DNA of 64,000 bases from Metarhizium brunneum (lineage: Eukaryota; Ascomycota; Sordariomycetes; Hypocreales; Clavicipitaceae), in NCBI RefSeq assembly GCF_013426205.1, contig NC_089423.1, positions 3,906,001 to 3,970,000 of the forward strand, read 5' to 3'. Made by a program: the position numbers and the translations under genes. The notes below the pieces were generated by a model that saw nothing but the letters and a program-made list of their open reading frames with translations, was not told the origin of the DNA and searched no databases. Shown one piece after another: positions 47,431 through 59,474 of this stretch (within the stretch, counting starts at the first letter, position 1; each line of letters opens with the position of its first letter).

Positions 47431-49548
47431 TTACATAATAAGCTCCTCCTCTAGCCGATGCCACCACGTTCTTGATTCCGCGTCCTCCTGCCTAGGCGCC
47501 CTTCCTAGCTGGGCGATTCTCCTCCGCGGCCTGCGGTGCCACCCGCGCACATTGAGGACAGGTGCCTCGGGATACGCAAAGTCGGGCTCATCAGAGCCGT
47601 CCAGGTCGCGAACGTGGAAGCCAGCCTTTTTCTGCGGCAAGGTCGACCGCCAGCATCGGACCCACTGGAAGCGGCGCACGGCGTCGGGACGGGTGATTTG
47701 CACAGCGCCCTGGGCGGTACGGTACCGGACCTGGTGGGGGAAGAAGTCGGCGAACTCGGCGAGCAGATTTGGTATCATGGTCTTCATGACGACTCCGTCG
47801 CGGTGCCCCTTGTTTGCGGAGGCGGTCTTGAGGAGCTTGTCGAACCAGCTCGATATGCGGTGGCGCACGTAGTCCTTGTACACTTCAGCCTGGTGGCGAC
47901 GGTGAGTGGCCTCTGGGGAGGGCCCGAGGTCGTTTTGCAGAATCTCATCCTGGACGGCGAGCTCGTAGTCGTCGACGACGGCTTCGTAGAATGGGAGGAT
48001 GTCGTTTCTTACAATGGCGAGGACGCGGACGAATGAGCGCTGCGAGAGGAGCGTCTTGATGTAGATGTCGTAGTCGTCGAACGACGGGCTCACGTTGTAT
48101 GGCGGCGAGGTCATGACGTTCCAGACTTCTCGGACGTCGGCGCCTGATATGACTGCGTATTGGGAGTGCTCGAGGAGCTTTCTCGTGGGCTTGAAGGGTT
48201 TCGAGGCGCAGAGGTAGGTCCAGTTGAGAAGGTTGGACCACGTCTCGCGGGGAATGGGGACGTCATATCGTCGCGAGACAAAGTCGAGGAGCTTCATGCC
48301 CAGGGGGACGTGGGACATGGACCCGAAGGCCTCTACGATGGCGTTGAGGAGATTGCCAGTGGGCTTGATGGGGGAGCGTGGAGGAAGGTCTACTCCGCCT
48401 GAGATTTGGGGGTTTTCGGGATTGGACTCGGCATCTTGGTGGATCATGATGCCATAGTAGTTTTTGAAAATCAGCGTCTTGATTGAGTGTAGGGAACTGG
48501 ATCGGGCAAAGGCCACGAGGGAGGCGCAAAGAAGCTCCTCGTCCATCTCATGGCCATAGAACAAGCCCCGAATCCAGTGGTTCTTGTAGCCGCGGAAATC
48601 GATCCGTCGTCGGACAAGGCGTCGCATGTCTTCGTCCAGCTCATCGGGCCTTCGGTTCCAGGGCCTCCTCTTGAAGGCGTTGATGCAGTGTCTGACGCTG
48701 TCCAGGCGCTTCAATGTTGCCATGGGCAGCGGTGACCGGTTGCTGTACATGTCTCGGGCCATGACGGCGACGCGCGAGCGGTCCCATTGATAGTACGCAG
48801 GCTCGACCACGAAACGGGACTTGATGAATTCTGTCCAGGTCTTGCAGGTGCGGACATCTTGCAGGCCCTGGGACGGCATCATGGCCCAGAATCGCTTGGC
48901 CGCCTGGTAGTCGACGGCAGCACCGGCACATCGTAGAAGGACGTCAAAGTCGGCGGGCGCCAAGCCATAGCGGGAGCCGGCACGGACTTCCATGAGTATC
49001 TGCATACCGCGCAGTACTTGGCGATGGTGATTGCGGACTCCAAACTGGTCGACCAACTTGCCAACATCGGTGAACTGAGTTTGGCCTTGGGTCAGGTTGA
49101 GGCCATGTGTAACATCATGTTTCCTTGTTGCCAGCAGAGGGTCAATGCTGCGTAATATCTCGGAGAATGAAGGGCCCGGGAGCTCCTGCGCCTGTCTGAC
49201 GGCACCGTCGTTGAAGGGCGAGCTCGGGTTGCTGAGGAGATCGGTCCATTGGAGGAATGCCTTGTACAACAGCTCGGGGTCCCGAGTTTGCACCGCATCC
49301 AGCACAAGGTCGAGCTCCGTGCGTCCGCGAGGAGGGAGGAAGTCGGCGAAGTGATGCCGGAGAGGAGCTGCTGCGGCCGGCGTGGGCGCATGAGAGGCCA
49401 GGTGTCGTTGTCGTTGTCGTTGTCGTGGGTGTGCTTGGCTGAGGAGCTTGCCATGGGCACATGTCGCCGGACTCTCTGTCCGAGATGGGCTGACGGCGGG
49501 TGGCCGATTCCAGCTCGCCTTGGTCCAGAGAGGCCTCCTCAGGGCCAT
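47431..49548 (-). CDS. ATP13/AEP2-like mitochondrial ATPase expression factor
   Basis: Predicted matrix protein of the fungal family (ATP13, Pfam PF12921 from memory) related to yeast Aep2/Atp13, which supports expression of the mitochondrial ATP9 mRNA. The frame stays open upstream to 49662 but has no ATG there; the ATG at 49548 gives 705 aa. The first 60 residues are rich in Arg, Ala and Ser without acidic residues until E25, a good targeting presequence (MALRRPLWTKASWNR). Pentatricopeptide-like helical pairs follow, for example PADFDVLLRCAGAAVDYQ then AAKRFWAMMPSQG at about residues 203-235, and LLCASLVAFARSSS. The C-terminal region VRYRTAQGAVQI is typical of the family. Whether ATP9 is the target here is inference. 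Confidence 0.76.
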   Translation of the reverse strand: MALRRPLWTKASWNRPPAVSPSRTESPATCAHGKLLSQAHPRQRQRQRHLASHAPTPAAAAPLRHHFADFLPPRGRTELDLVLDAVQTRDPELLYKAFLQWTDLLSNPSSPFNDGAVRQAQELPGPSFSEILRSIDPLLATRKHDVTHGLNLTQGQTQFTDVGKLVDQFGVRNHHRQVLRGMQILMEVRAGSRYGLAPADFDVLLRCAGAAVDYQAAKRFWAMMPSQGLQDVRTCKTWTEFIKSRFVVEPAYYQWDRSRVAVMARDMYSNRSPLPMATLKRLDSVRHCINAFKRRPWNRRPDELDEDMRRLVRRRIDFRGYKNHWIRGLFYGHEMDEELLCASLVAFARSSSLHSIKTLIFKNYYGIMIHQDAESNPENPQISGGVDLPPRSPIKPTGNLLNAIVEAFGSMSHVPLGMKLLDFVSRRYDVPIPRETWSNLLNWTYLCASKPFKPTRKLLEHSQYAVISGADVREVWNVMTSPPYNVSPSFDDYDIYIKTLLSQRSFVRVLAIVRNDILPFYEAVVDDYELAVQDEILQNDLGPSPEATHRRHQAEVYKDYVRHRISSWFDKLLKTASANKGHRDGVVMKTMIPNLLAEFADFFPHQVRYRTAQGAVQITRPDAVRRFQWVRCWRSTLPQKKAGFHVRDLDGSDEPDFAYPEAPVLNVRGWHRRPRRRIAQLGRAPRQEDAESRTWWHRLEEELIM

Positions 49549-50083
49549 TGTCTCGATGTGCACCGCGGCAGCAATCCGCACCAAGCAACCAACTGCAGAC
49601 AAACGAGGGCTCTGGCGCGTGCGGGCAGCATGGAGAAGGTCGAGTCGAGAAGGACGGGGCAAAACCCGGGGTTCTCGATGTCGATCTGTGAGAGTTCAAT
49701 GTTCAGATCCACCGCGTCCAATCCACCGCGCCCAAGGATCTCCTGATTGGAGCATGCAAGTGCACCAGACTCAATTGCTCTAGGAGGCCCCAGGTGCCAG
49801 CACAGACGTCAACTGCAAGGCGAGTCCACTGCAGTCTGGCCTATGCCGCTCTGAATGGACATGCCAAGCACCAGACCCGAGGATTTTCCACCAGACGTCG
49901 ACCCTTCGCCTTTCCACCCCACCGCTCAAGGCAGAAATCATTGGGCGCCTCGCTTCTCATCGACTCAAAAGCATTCAACTCGACGCGCTGACCAAGGGAA
50001 ACGCTCGCAGCTTTGGCAGCCTGGCGCCTGGTATACACTCTCATCTCAAAGGCAAACAGGCTACACGTCGATTTTCGCTCAAA
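49549..50083. promoter_or_regulatory. Bidirectional promoter region ATP13-like/LSM3
   Basis: Spacer of 535 bp between two divergent start codons. Short frames that cross it on both strands are overlaps without coding character. No motif stands out. Confidence 0.45.
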
Positions 50084-50466
50084 ATGGCCGACACTGGCGA
50101 CGATACCGGCCATGTCTCGGAGCCCCTCGACCTCGTCCGGCTCCTGCTGAATGAGGTGGTCTTTGTGAAGCTCAGAGGTGACCGTGAGCTCAAGGGCAAG
50201 CTCCATGTGAGGCATTTCAAAAGTCAATCATGTGAGGGTAAGGGGTGACTGACAAGCTGCAGGCCTACGACAGCCATTGCAACTTGGTTCTCGGCGACGT
50301 TGAAGAGACAATTTATGCTGTCGACGAAGACGAGGAGACAATCAACCGCAAATCAGAAATGCTTTTTGTCCGAGGTATGTCGTGGCGCTGTGGCAGCCGA
50401 CGCTTGTGCTAACAGGAAAGCAAAGGCGACAGTGTTGTTTTAATATCACCGCAGGTCCCTTTCTGA
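50084..50466 (+). CDS. LSM3: U6 snRNA-associated Sm-like protein LSm3
   Basis: Subunit of the heptameric LSm2-8 ring on U6 snRNA in the nucleus and the LSm1-7 ring in mRNA decay. Model: exons 50084-50206, 50263-50374 and 50426-50466, 91 aa, introns of 56 and 51 bp. Intron 1 joins LKGKLH to [12 protein letters not shown], and intron 2 (GTATGT donor, GCTAACAGG branch, CAAAG acceptor) joins MLFVRG to [12 protein letters not shown]. Sm motif 1 is [21 protein letters not shown] with the [12 protein letters not shown] loop; Sm motif 2 is MLFVRGDSVVLI. Too fragmented to be seen as one open frame. Length and order fit LSm3 exactly. Confidence 0.95.
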
Positions 50467-51264
50467 TGCGGATGACGACGGGTGGTGGGCGCAAAGAGAG
50501 AACACGTGGACTACTGGATTCATGAGTTGACGTCTCCTTGCAACCTCTCATCAGATCCATAGTATACACAGGCCATCAAAGAGGAGTCGTGTTGAACTAG
50601 CAGAGCTAGCATGCAGCCGTTCAGCTGCATCGAAGCGTCTAGGGGCATTTATCTAAATGACGGTCCATAGCTTCAGAACCTCGTGATGATTTCAAATCTT
50701 CCAGGTTCTAGCTTTTGGAAGACTTGCGAATCTTGTCTGACTGGCCCGGATGACATGGCAGATGGCTTGAAATATAGAAGGATTAATAAGAAGAAAGAAA
50801 GAAAAAAAAATGTTATAAGCTTCAGCTACCGCTGTCCAAAGCACTCGCCTTCAAACATTACCACTGCATAAATGCAAGGCATAAATGCACATGTCCGATC
50901 GGGGATCGTGTTGTGAAATACTAGTCCTTATCTGGTGGGCTCATCACCCCTGCTCAATCCTTATCGATAACATCAGGTCTCGGGAGGCAACTTGTTCGCC
51001 CCGCGACCCGCCGACCCGTAACGAGGTACTCCATCGCAACCTAGTCCATCTATGACTCCTTGCAGCAACCAAAAGAGTCAACTGGCCGAAGCCGTGGCGC
51101 AGTAACCCAAGGCTGGTTTACTCACACATTACATATATCCAAGAAAATCCCCAAGGACCTATTGCGTGCTCCTTCTTTCTCCTCCCCTCCCCGTTGCAAG
51201 AGAGTCCAATGATACCTCGAATATTGGTTTAACCCTCCACGGTCCTGTCGTCTGGCGAATAGCC
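50467..51264. other. Intergenic region
   Basis: Spacer of 798 bp between LSM3 and the GTPase gene, both on the plus strand. It should carry the LSM3 3' UTR and the GTPase promoter. No coding frame and no dispersed motif copy was seen. Confidence 0.5.
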
Positions 51265-53465
51265 ATGTCCAACAAGAACACAAAAGCACTAGCGCATGAA
51301 AAGCGCAAGGGCGAGTCTGTAAGTTCTACGTAGCAAAGCATTGAGTCATTATCGACGCTGGTCTCACGAGAATTCAAGGCCTTGAGCGACTTTGCCGAAT
51401 ACGTGGAGCAGCAGCAGAACCTGCGCTTCCCTGCGTCAAGACGGACCAACGTTGTCGCCACGTCCAGTGCCAATGACGCGGAGCACCACGAGGAATTGGA
51501 TGAACTGTTTGATAATCTTGACTTGGCAGACACTGCACCGAGGATACCCCTGAGAGACCTTGTGCTCGGGACGGATGACTACACATTGGAGAAGCTCCAT
51601 GATGTCATTGCCGAGCGCATCGAGGAGGGGATGGGCGAGACCGTTTTCGAGCTGGGCTACGAAAACAACGGAGATTCCATGAACCTGACCGCGGATAACT
51701 GGAACACCGCGTACAGGAGACTGGCGGCTGCGGCAAAGGCTGCCGGGGCCGACTGTGAACTGCTTCTGACCAAGAACGTCGGTGGCGAACTCGAGGCAGA
51801 GAGCACCGCCAATAAGCCTGACAAGGGAGGTGGATGCAACGGCAAGATTCTTATACGAAGAGTTCCCACTAATGTTGAAGATGTTATTGAGACTAGAATT
51901 GCCGTTGTCGGTAATGGTAAGTCGGCCTCCCCAATATCATACGTAGTAGGCGTGGAGGTTGCGCAGGGAGCTGACTGGTTTTGGTCACTCAAGTTGATGC
52001 TGGAAAGAGCTCCATGCTTGGAGTGCTGGTAAAGGGTGACTTGGACGATGGAAGAGGCAAGGCGCGTGTGAATCTGTTCCGCCACAAGCACGAAATCGAA
52101 AGTGGTCGAACCAGTTCCGTCGGAATGGAGATTATGGGCTTTGATAGCGTGGGGAAAGTAATCACGTCCGATACCCCTGGACGTAAGTGCCGGCTTTTTG
52201 CCTTTTGCGGTCTCTGGCATCTGGCTATAGTTTCTTTTTATTAACAACTCCGGGTATAGGAAAACTGTCATGGGAGGACATTGGCAAGCGAAGTGCCAAG
52301 GTAATTACCTTTAGCGATTTGGCTGGCCATGAGAAATACCTGAGAACAACAGTCTTTGGGCTGCTTTCCAGCAGCCCCAACTACTGCCTGCTCATGGTTG
52401 CCGCGAACAATGGGCTGGTTGGCATGAGCAAGGAGCACCTGGGAATCGCTCTCGCTCTCAACGTGCCCGTCATGGTCGTGGTTACCAAGATTGACATTTG
52501 TCCTCCAAATATTCTGCAGGAGACCATTACCCAAATCACCAAGATCATGAGGAGCCCGGGAGCCCGCAAGGTCCCAACATTTATCAAGAACCGCGAGGAG
52601 TGTATCAACACAGCCACACAATTTGTCAGCCAGAGAATATGTCCCGTGTTCCAGGTTTCCAACGTGACTGGGGAGAACTTGGGCTTGGTCCGGACTTTTC
52701 TGAATATTCTCCCCCACCACGGGAGATACAATACGGATGCGCCGTTCGAGTTTCATGTCAACGACACATTCTCGGTGCCATTCACAGGGACAGTCGTTTC
52801 TGGAATCGTCAAGTCTGGCGTTGTTCACGAGGGAGACAATGTCCTGATTGGGCCTGACTCCCTGGGACAGTTCACCCCTACAGCCATTCGATCGATTGAG
52901 CGCAAGAGAATACGTGTTCCCGCCGCTGTTGCCGGCCAGTCTGCCTCGTTCGCACTGAAGAAGGTAAAGCGCAAAGACGTGCGCAAGGGCATGGTCGTGC
53001 TTCCCAAGGTGGAAGGCGAGCCTAACCCCAAGGTTCACCGAGAATTCGTTGCAGAAGGTAAGAAATGACGCTGTTTCGGACAACGACGTGTGTTTAGACG
53101 CGAGTACTAAACCTGCCTACAAAACAGTATTGATTCTATCCCATGCCACCACTATCAAGAAGAAGTACCAGGCGATGCTCCACGTCGGGCCAGTCTCCCA
53201 AACTTGCGCCATCATCGATATTGATAGGGAGTTGATACGGACAGGGGACAGAGCCACGGTGGCGTTCCAGTTCGTCCAGCGGCCCGAGTACCTTGCGCCA
53301 GGCGACCGACTGCTCTTCCGCGAGGGTCGTACTAAAGGCCTGGGCATTGTCAAGGCCGTTGGCTATGACCCCAACCACCCGTTGATGGAAAAGTCTGCGA
53401 ATGGGGACGACCAGAAGGATCAAGACAAGCCTCACGCGGGACGGCAAGTTCGGGTCAGTGCATAG
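51265..53465 (+). CDS. GTPBP1/GTPBP2-like translational GTPase
   Basis: Elongation-factor-Tu-related GTPase; animal GTPBP1/2 act in ribosome rescue and mRNA turnover (family knowledge). Model: exons 51265-51318, 51379-51916, 51994-52182, 52260-53057 and 53128-53465, 638 aa, introns of 60, 77, 77 and 70 bp, all GTAAG-type donors. Splicing recreates the G1 loop GNVDAGKSS across intron 2 and TPGRKLSWEDI across intron 3. G3 is DLAGHEKY and G4 is VTKID. Domain II starts near [17 protein letters not shown], and domain III is encoded by exons 4-5 ([14 protein letters not shown] to [12 protein letters not shown]). The N-terminal 195 residues are the family's extension ([15 protein letters not shown]). 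Not EF-1alpha, which lacks this extension and the KLSWED insert. Confidence 0.9.
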
Positions 53466-54430
53466 AAGAACCTGTACGACGCTGGGTCTTTCTCTCAGAC
53501 AGTGTGGCGAGGGGAGTGGGCTATCTTTTACGATATCATCATAATCTCTGTGCTTTCCTGCATGGGATTTTGGAGACGTTTTTGCTTTGTTGTGCTACCG
53601 GAATCCATAGAGCGATTGCTTTTTTTGCCCTCTTCATCTTGCTTCTTTTTCAAATGTTCTTTGTACAGGTCTACTCCTCATTCTTGTTTGTAGTTTTGCC
53701 CCCCCCCATTTCTGATTTAATCGTAATATATCACCACGTCACGCAAAGGAGCAGATGCGGCACTGCTACATCTACAACGGTGTGAAGCCTAAAACAAGGT
53801 CCTCCTATTTCTGGACATTAACGCCGGAATATACAGCGGAGAGCACGGCTCTCGGATGGCAAATTAACTGCCTGGATTCCGGATCTTGCCCGCAACACCG
53901 TTCAATGTAGATGCATATCTGGCCGTGGTGGATGGGGGCTTCGTCCAGATCCCTCCACCGGGACCTCGGTGTTCTCCCAAATCCCGATGGATGTACAGCT
54001 GAAAAAGAGAGTAGCTTATAGATGAAGTTGTGAGCGGACTGACTGGGAGAGGCTGGAGAATGGTGCTGATGGTGGAAACTTGACTGGCGGATTCCGGAGA
54101 TGACTTGTAAGACAACCGGGACAGGCGCCTGCCTGTTTTCGTATATATTCTCTGCCATGATTGGTTGTTGGGAATGACATGCGTGAGAGACGCCATCAAA
54201 CGTATGGGATGAAAAACTCTACTTTCCAAATGCCTTGATCTGCAACCAAGGCAGACTGTATCGTAGTTTAAACCGAGACTGACCCCTAACTCGGGTCTGA
54301 AGAGACCATTGCCTTACAAAAACGAGTCCAGCTCCCGCCCATGCATCGCCGTCCTGTCCCCTCGCATTATCCGACAAGGACTAACCCATCGCCATCATGA
54401 CTTGCACAGAAACAAAGCTCCCCCCCAACC
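53466..54430. other. Intergenic region
   Basis: Spacer of 965 bp between the GTPase gene and the broken dehydrogenase. T-rich just after the stop codon at 53600-53700, as in a 3' UTR. Two overlapping minus-strand frames at 53805-54229 show no recognisable domain. Confidence 0.5.
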
Positions 54431-55127
54431 ATGAAGGCCATTGTGCTTCACGGACCGGGCCAGGCCACCGTCGACTCGGTGCTGACGCCCCACCCCGGCC
54501 CGGGCAGCAATACCATCCAAGTCCTCCACGCCATGGTGCACAACGCCGCCGAGGCACTCATTGAAGGCACTGCCGGTGCCGGCGGCCACCCAACATTGAA
54601 TGAAGCAACTGTACCCAAACACCTCAGGTGGCTATGGCGTGGGCCGAGTTGCCGCCTCCGGGCCGGACACGACAGCCCTGGAGCTCCTCCGTCCAGGGCA
54701 TCTATCCCGGTCTGAGGACCATCGTGGCCGACAAGACGGGCAATCTGGCTGCGGCTACTGCCGCCCATGGCCCCGGTGGACGCTGCTGTGGATTTCAGAC
54801 CCCCTGGCGCGACGGATTCGGAGTCCCTGGGCCAGGCGATTCTTTCCCTCCGGCGGTACGGACAAGTCTGTCTCACTGGTGGGCGTGGCGATGCCGCGCT
54901 GCCCGTTCCCCATGGTGTTCAAGGACTTGGCGCTTCGTGCATCTTGGATGTACGAGAGGACACATGTCAGAGCCCTCATTAAGATGGCGCAGGCGGGGGT
55001 CCTGAAGCTGGGGAAGGCGGCTGGTTTGGACGTTATTGCTTTTTATCCGTTGGAGAAGATGGAGGAGGCGCCGGACAAGGGATTGGAGGCCGGTGCTTTA
55101 GAGTTGGTGGTTATTGGGCCGCAGTGA
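54431..55127 (+). pseudogene. Zinc-type alcohol dehydrogenase/quinone reductase-like pseudogene
   Basis: Relic of a medium-chain dehydrogenase with a GroES-like N-terminal domain. The start is intact (ATG in good context at 54431; MKAIVLHGPGQATV), but family-like segments then switch frame. GGYGVGRVAASGPDTTAL near 54613-54680 is in a second frame. GPVDAAVDFRPPGATDSESL and ILSLRRYGQVCLTGG near 54770-54885 have returned to the first frame. SLVGVAMPRCPFPMVFKDLAL through KLGKAAGLDVIAFYPLEKM to the end, VVIGPQ, is in the second frame again. About 230 codons remain against roughly 350-390 in the family, so internal segments (much of the Rossmann fold) are gone. No GT-AG introns repair it. Assembly error could explain single shifts but not the missing segments. 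Confidence 0.82.
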
Positions 55128-56990
55128 CCATCTTTTGCTTATTGCGGTTGTTGCTTGCCGGTTGTTGAGGACGACTTGAACGGATGTCATGTAATCAAGT
55201 ATTGAACACTTGTGACGCATTCCTTGACCCTTGTTACCATCTATACGGGAAACAGTCCATGACAACCTATTACAGCCATCTCCAAGTATACGACGACATG
55301 TTGCAATATACCGGCCTGGCGTGCGATATGTCGGTGCGCTTTTGGGTCAAAATCTTTTTGCCTCCCACTATATGACGTCTGATTGTAGTTTTGCTTCCGA
55401 GGTCCTGTGTGACTGTTTCACGGCTGTTGCAGGATAACTAGCTTCTTGGGGGACGAGTCAACGGGCTGCATTTCCGAGAAAATATGTCAATACGATCTTT
55501 AATGACTCGCTACCTAGACAATGTGCCCCATGGTATGCTTTTGCTATTTGAACCCAGACGCTTCGTTGGCGTGATGCGAGACTTCCAGGCTTCTAGCCAA
55601 CGTTCCACATGTCACGACGGTTCGAGTATTGGCCTGACAAAAGATGTTTGTGAAAGTTCTCCTCTAAATGTGGAAGGCTATTTATTCCCAGTCGTCGATC
55701 TACGACGTGTTTCCTGAGTTCCTTGGCCTTTGCGCGATAAACTCACATAATCTCCGTGACGTTTGAGAGGGAGCATTTACATCATAGGGGCAATTAACCT
55801 TAGTATCTGTTTCACGATAAGGTACGGCTGGCTCGGAGAATTCGTTGGTGGCGTCTGGCTTCGTCCACGACTGCAACTCAATTGGTTTTCGCGCATTATC
55901 CACTTGCGCCAAATTATGCCGGGATTTATGTTGATGGAGGTGAAATTTGGCGGTCGCAGACTGATAATGGGGCGACGGGACCAGCGACTAGTAATGACGT
56001 AGTTGTCCAGGGATATCATTCAGGCATTGCATTTTACTGCTATGCGCGTCAACAGCACTTTGTATGCCAGTGGCCCAGGCTTGTCATGCGGGACGGATGC
56101 TTTTATGCCTCGGAAATTCGAATTTCAAGGGTACAAGCAAGCAAGTGACCAGGAGTAACGTTATAATGTGATGCAAGAGGAAGGCGTGTCATATTGGCCA
56201 CCTTTGCAGGACATGTCGGGGTGAAGCGGCATTGCGAGCAATGCAATGAGAATAGCCACACAGCAAATACGACACTGTAGTCTTCTTAGCCTGCCCGTTG
56301 TTCGTCACGAGAACTGCTGTCTGGGGTTTGCTGACGACGCACCCAAGACAGCTTTAGGGCACTGCAACCCTTCGCTGCTTGTCTCAGACAAGGAAATGTT
56401 CTGCACAATGGCATGGCACCGGACCCTTGCGGCAGACAGTCTGGGGTCTCAAAAGAAAGGGTCTTGCGATTTGCGATTCGGGGAACAACTCCTCCCCATG
56501 CAACTCGGCTCTTTCGGATATCACGGCGCCATGGCCCGGCGGCATCAGGTGACGTGACAGGACAAAGCTCGGCATGCTGAAGTCGTATCATCAAGCCGTG
56601 AGGGATGCGAGGCACGGACGGGCGGCATTTGGATGGTGGCGGAAGGGTCGGAGTTCACACTGGTTGTCTGTCCAAGGGATATCCGAACCCTCGAGATTCG
56701 GGATGTCTGGATTTTCAAAGAGTGAACGAATTCATTCCTTGACCTTCGCTATTGCCCTGCCACGAGTGCATTGTGAGCAGACCTTTGCATACAAAGCAAC
56801 ATCTAATACCTCTCCAAGCAGAAATAACAAGGTAAGCCGCACATTGAAGCCAAGTGAGCCAAGCTCAAACTCGCGTAAAGCGACTCCACCCGTCCCAAAA
56901 TTTCTGCTCGGCGTCTACCCAACTACCAGCCTGTCACAGCGTTGGGGGCACACCGGCCGAGACTCCTGACGTGAACATCCAAGACCGGGC

Positions 56991-57008
56991 TACTCCGTAC
57001 TCCGTAAT
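56991..57008. repeat. Tandem heptamer, inverse orientation
   Basis: TACTCCGTACTCCGTA, the reverse complement of the TACGGAG tandem found at 8803, 23548 and 32384. Confidence 0.8.
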
Positions 57009-59450
57009 AAGTCACGACTAACGTCGCCTTTGCTGTGTCCCATGCTGGCGCTGGTGGGGGGTTCGGCGTCACCAGGGCTAACGGACAGGCGTTATGACGA
57101 GCCCAAAAAGAAGGCTTCTGAGGTCTGGAATGTGTTTTGTCAACAATGCGGATTGTCGTGTCGTATCCAGTCGTCTAGTCGAGGGGATCGGTGTGAATGA
57201 CGAATCAATAATGACCCCTAGAGTAAATTATCGCCTCCCTAGCCACTTGGGAACTCTCATTGTTTGCAGCTGACGTTGGCCCGTCTTCCATGCAATGCAG
57301 GCGCAAACGCACAACTGCCGCCGCGTAACACGCTTTCGACTGTGAACGGAATATTCCATCGGCCGCCACGGCGTTCCTCGGACGCTCGACGGTATCATGG
57401 GTCCTTCTGACTGGCGTCAGCGCCACCAAAGCCGCACAACCTTCAACCGGGGACGGGACAGAACGGCAAGCCTCACGGCGAGGAAGTAAAGTTTGTCGAC
57501 GCCCGTGGAAATAACGGCAACGGGCGGAGACGAGCTGTTCACGACCCGCTTATTTAATATTCACTGATGGCAGGGAGTCCCGAGTATGTACGCAGCATCT
57601 CTCGGATAGCAGTCGGATCGCAGTTCGATCGGACTGTAGGGCTAGTTCCCGCGGGGATTTTTCTCACTACCCGAGTTAGCTTTTGCTCGCTTTCTTTGCT
57701 CAGCAACTTGCGAGATTGGGGTCCATAGGCTGGTGCTGCTAGGGTGACGGCCTGTGTCAAATAGCATCAACTACGTAACCGGGGCCGAGGGTGGTGTCTT
57801 GACAGCCAGGAAAAGAAATAGTATATTATCTGGTGCAGCAGCCCATGCCTGACGCCTTGGGTTGGTTGCCGACCCGTCTTGCACCATCCGTGTGGAAGGT
57901 AGTTGAACGCCGTTTGAGAACAAACAAGCCACCTATACCAGACTCATTCGATTCTTCATTTTCGATCCCACTTACTCCGTTCGGTCTTTGTACCTCCGAA
58001 ACAGACATTGTACATTCCGTCTTCATAGATAACTCTCACATGGCGGTTGGTCCAGCGTTATAATCGAGTCGGATATTGTGCTAGAGAAACTCTGTGCCTC
58101 TCGTGGCGCCAGAACCCAGCAGCCAAGTCTACGGTGGCGCAAGCGAAAATAGAGAGCCTAGGTGAGTGGCAGCCCGGCCTGCATTGCCCTCAGGTGATCC
58201 CAGTCCCGAATCACACAACGACGGTTGCTTGGTTGCTTTGGTATCAAATCCCAGTGGCATTGTGCCAATTTCCGTGGGACGGGGGGCCTGGTGCCGACAG
58301 GCGAGGTCCTTTCATTAGCTGGGCTCGACTTGGTTCGATAGTGCAACAAGTGCTTGCCAGAGAGATTCCATCGGCATCTTGTCCACCCGTGGGATACCGG
58401 CCAGAAGTCTGTCCACGTCGCCGGCATTTGCGGAGCGTTGGCCGCAAGCCATTAAGATGACAGATGGGAGACGGGGGGTCCCATGGCATCGGCAGACCGA
58501 ATTGACAAATTACAAGGCGCTGCAATGCTGAGCAAGCATGGCTGACTGCATCTGACTCCAGTTTCAATCCCTGTTGCTTCTCCAGGCTCGGCTAGTCCTG
58601 CATCCCCTGTCAGCGCAGGTCGTGGTTGGAGGAGAGCGTGCTCATGGGTGCATCGTTGACGTAGTTGCAACACTGTCCCTCTCGCTCGCCTTGCTAGTAG
58701 TATTTGCTATTGACGGCAACGAGGGCACACGAACCGGTTTATTTTTACTTTTTTGTGTCTTTGTTCTCGTCCTGCCGGGTCGCTCAAACGTTCAAAGCCA
58801 GCCGTGCAGCAACGTCTCCGCCGCTTTGCGTTCCGCATTCGTTCGCAGCCTTTCGTGGCAGCATCAACACGACACGACACTCAACGTGTTGAGTTTGGAG
58901 TGACGGGCTAGCGTCGCAAGTCCTCCGGGCCTACCAGGTTCTTGTCACCCTCATCACGGTCGTCCCTTCCCTGCCGTCGTCTCTTGCATCGCACCTGCCG
59001 TCAGCTACGGCGTCGAACTAGGAAGAATCTAGGAGGGACATTTCCCTCCGGACTAGCCAGAGGAAACCAAAGTTGTGAGTACTAAATTCATTGATTCAGA
59101 GTTCCAAAGCTTGAAAGCTTGTTTTGTCCTTTTTTCTTCTTTTTGTGGTCCTCCCGCTGCCCCTGCAACTCAATTCCAATCTTGCCATTCTGCCTTTGGA
59201 GCCGAACCCAAGGAGCCTCCTTGGCTGGCCTCACTTCTCCCGGCGTTCTTGATTACGACGACTTTGGCCTTGGGCTTTGGTGTTCTTTGCTGTACTGTAC
59301 ATATCTGAACGGCGAACGGTTGACCGAGCTGCCTACTAAGTAGTCGCCGCGGGCCCTCATTTTCATTAGATCTGCTCTAGCAGATGCCTCGGGGTCTATC
59401 CCTCAATCTCTGTCAGGCTTGGCTGCGACGGTCTCGTCTCAGTTCCACGC

Positions 59451-59474
59451 ACATGCACACATGCACACATGCAC
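59451..59474. repeat. 8-bp triplicate
   Basis: Three exact copies of ACATGCAC; a simple repeat in the upstream region of the arrestin gene. Confidence 0.85.

Noticed and set aside
49549..49662. N-terminal extension of the ATP13-like protein up to 49662
   Set aside because: The extension has no ATG; the first ATG is at 49548 and gives a good mitochondrial presequence.
53805..54229. Two overlapping minus-strand frames of about 120 codons
   Set aside because: Neither contains a recognisable motif, and both lie in a spacer between two plus-strand loci.
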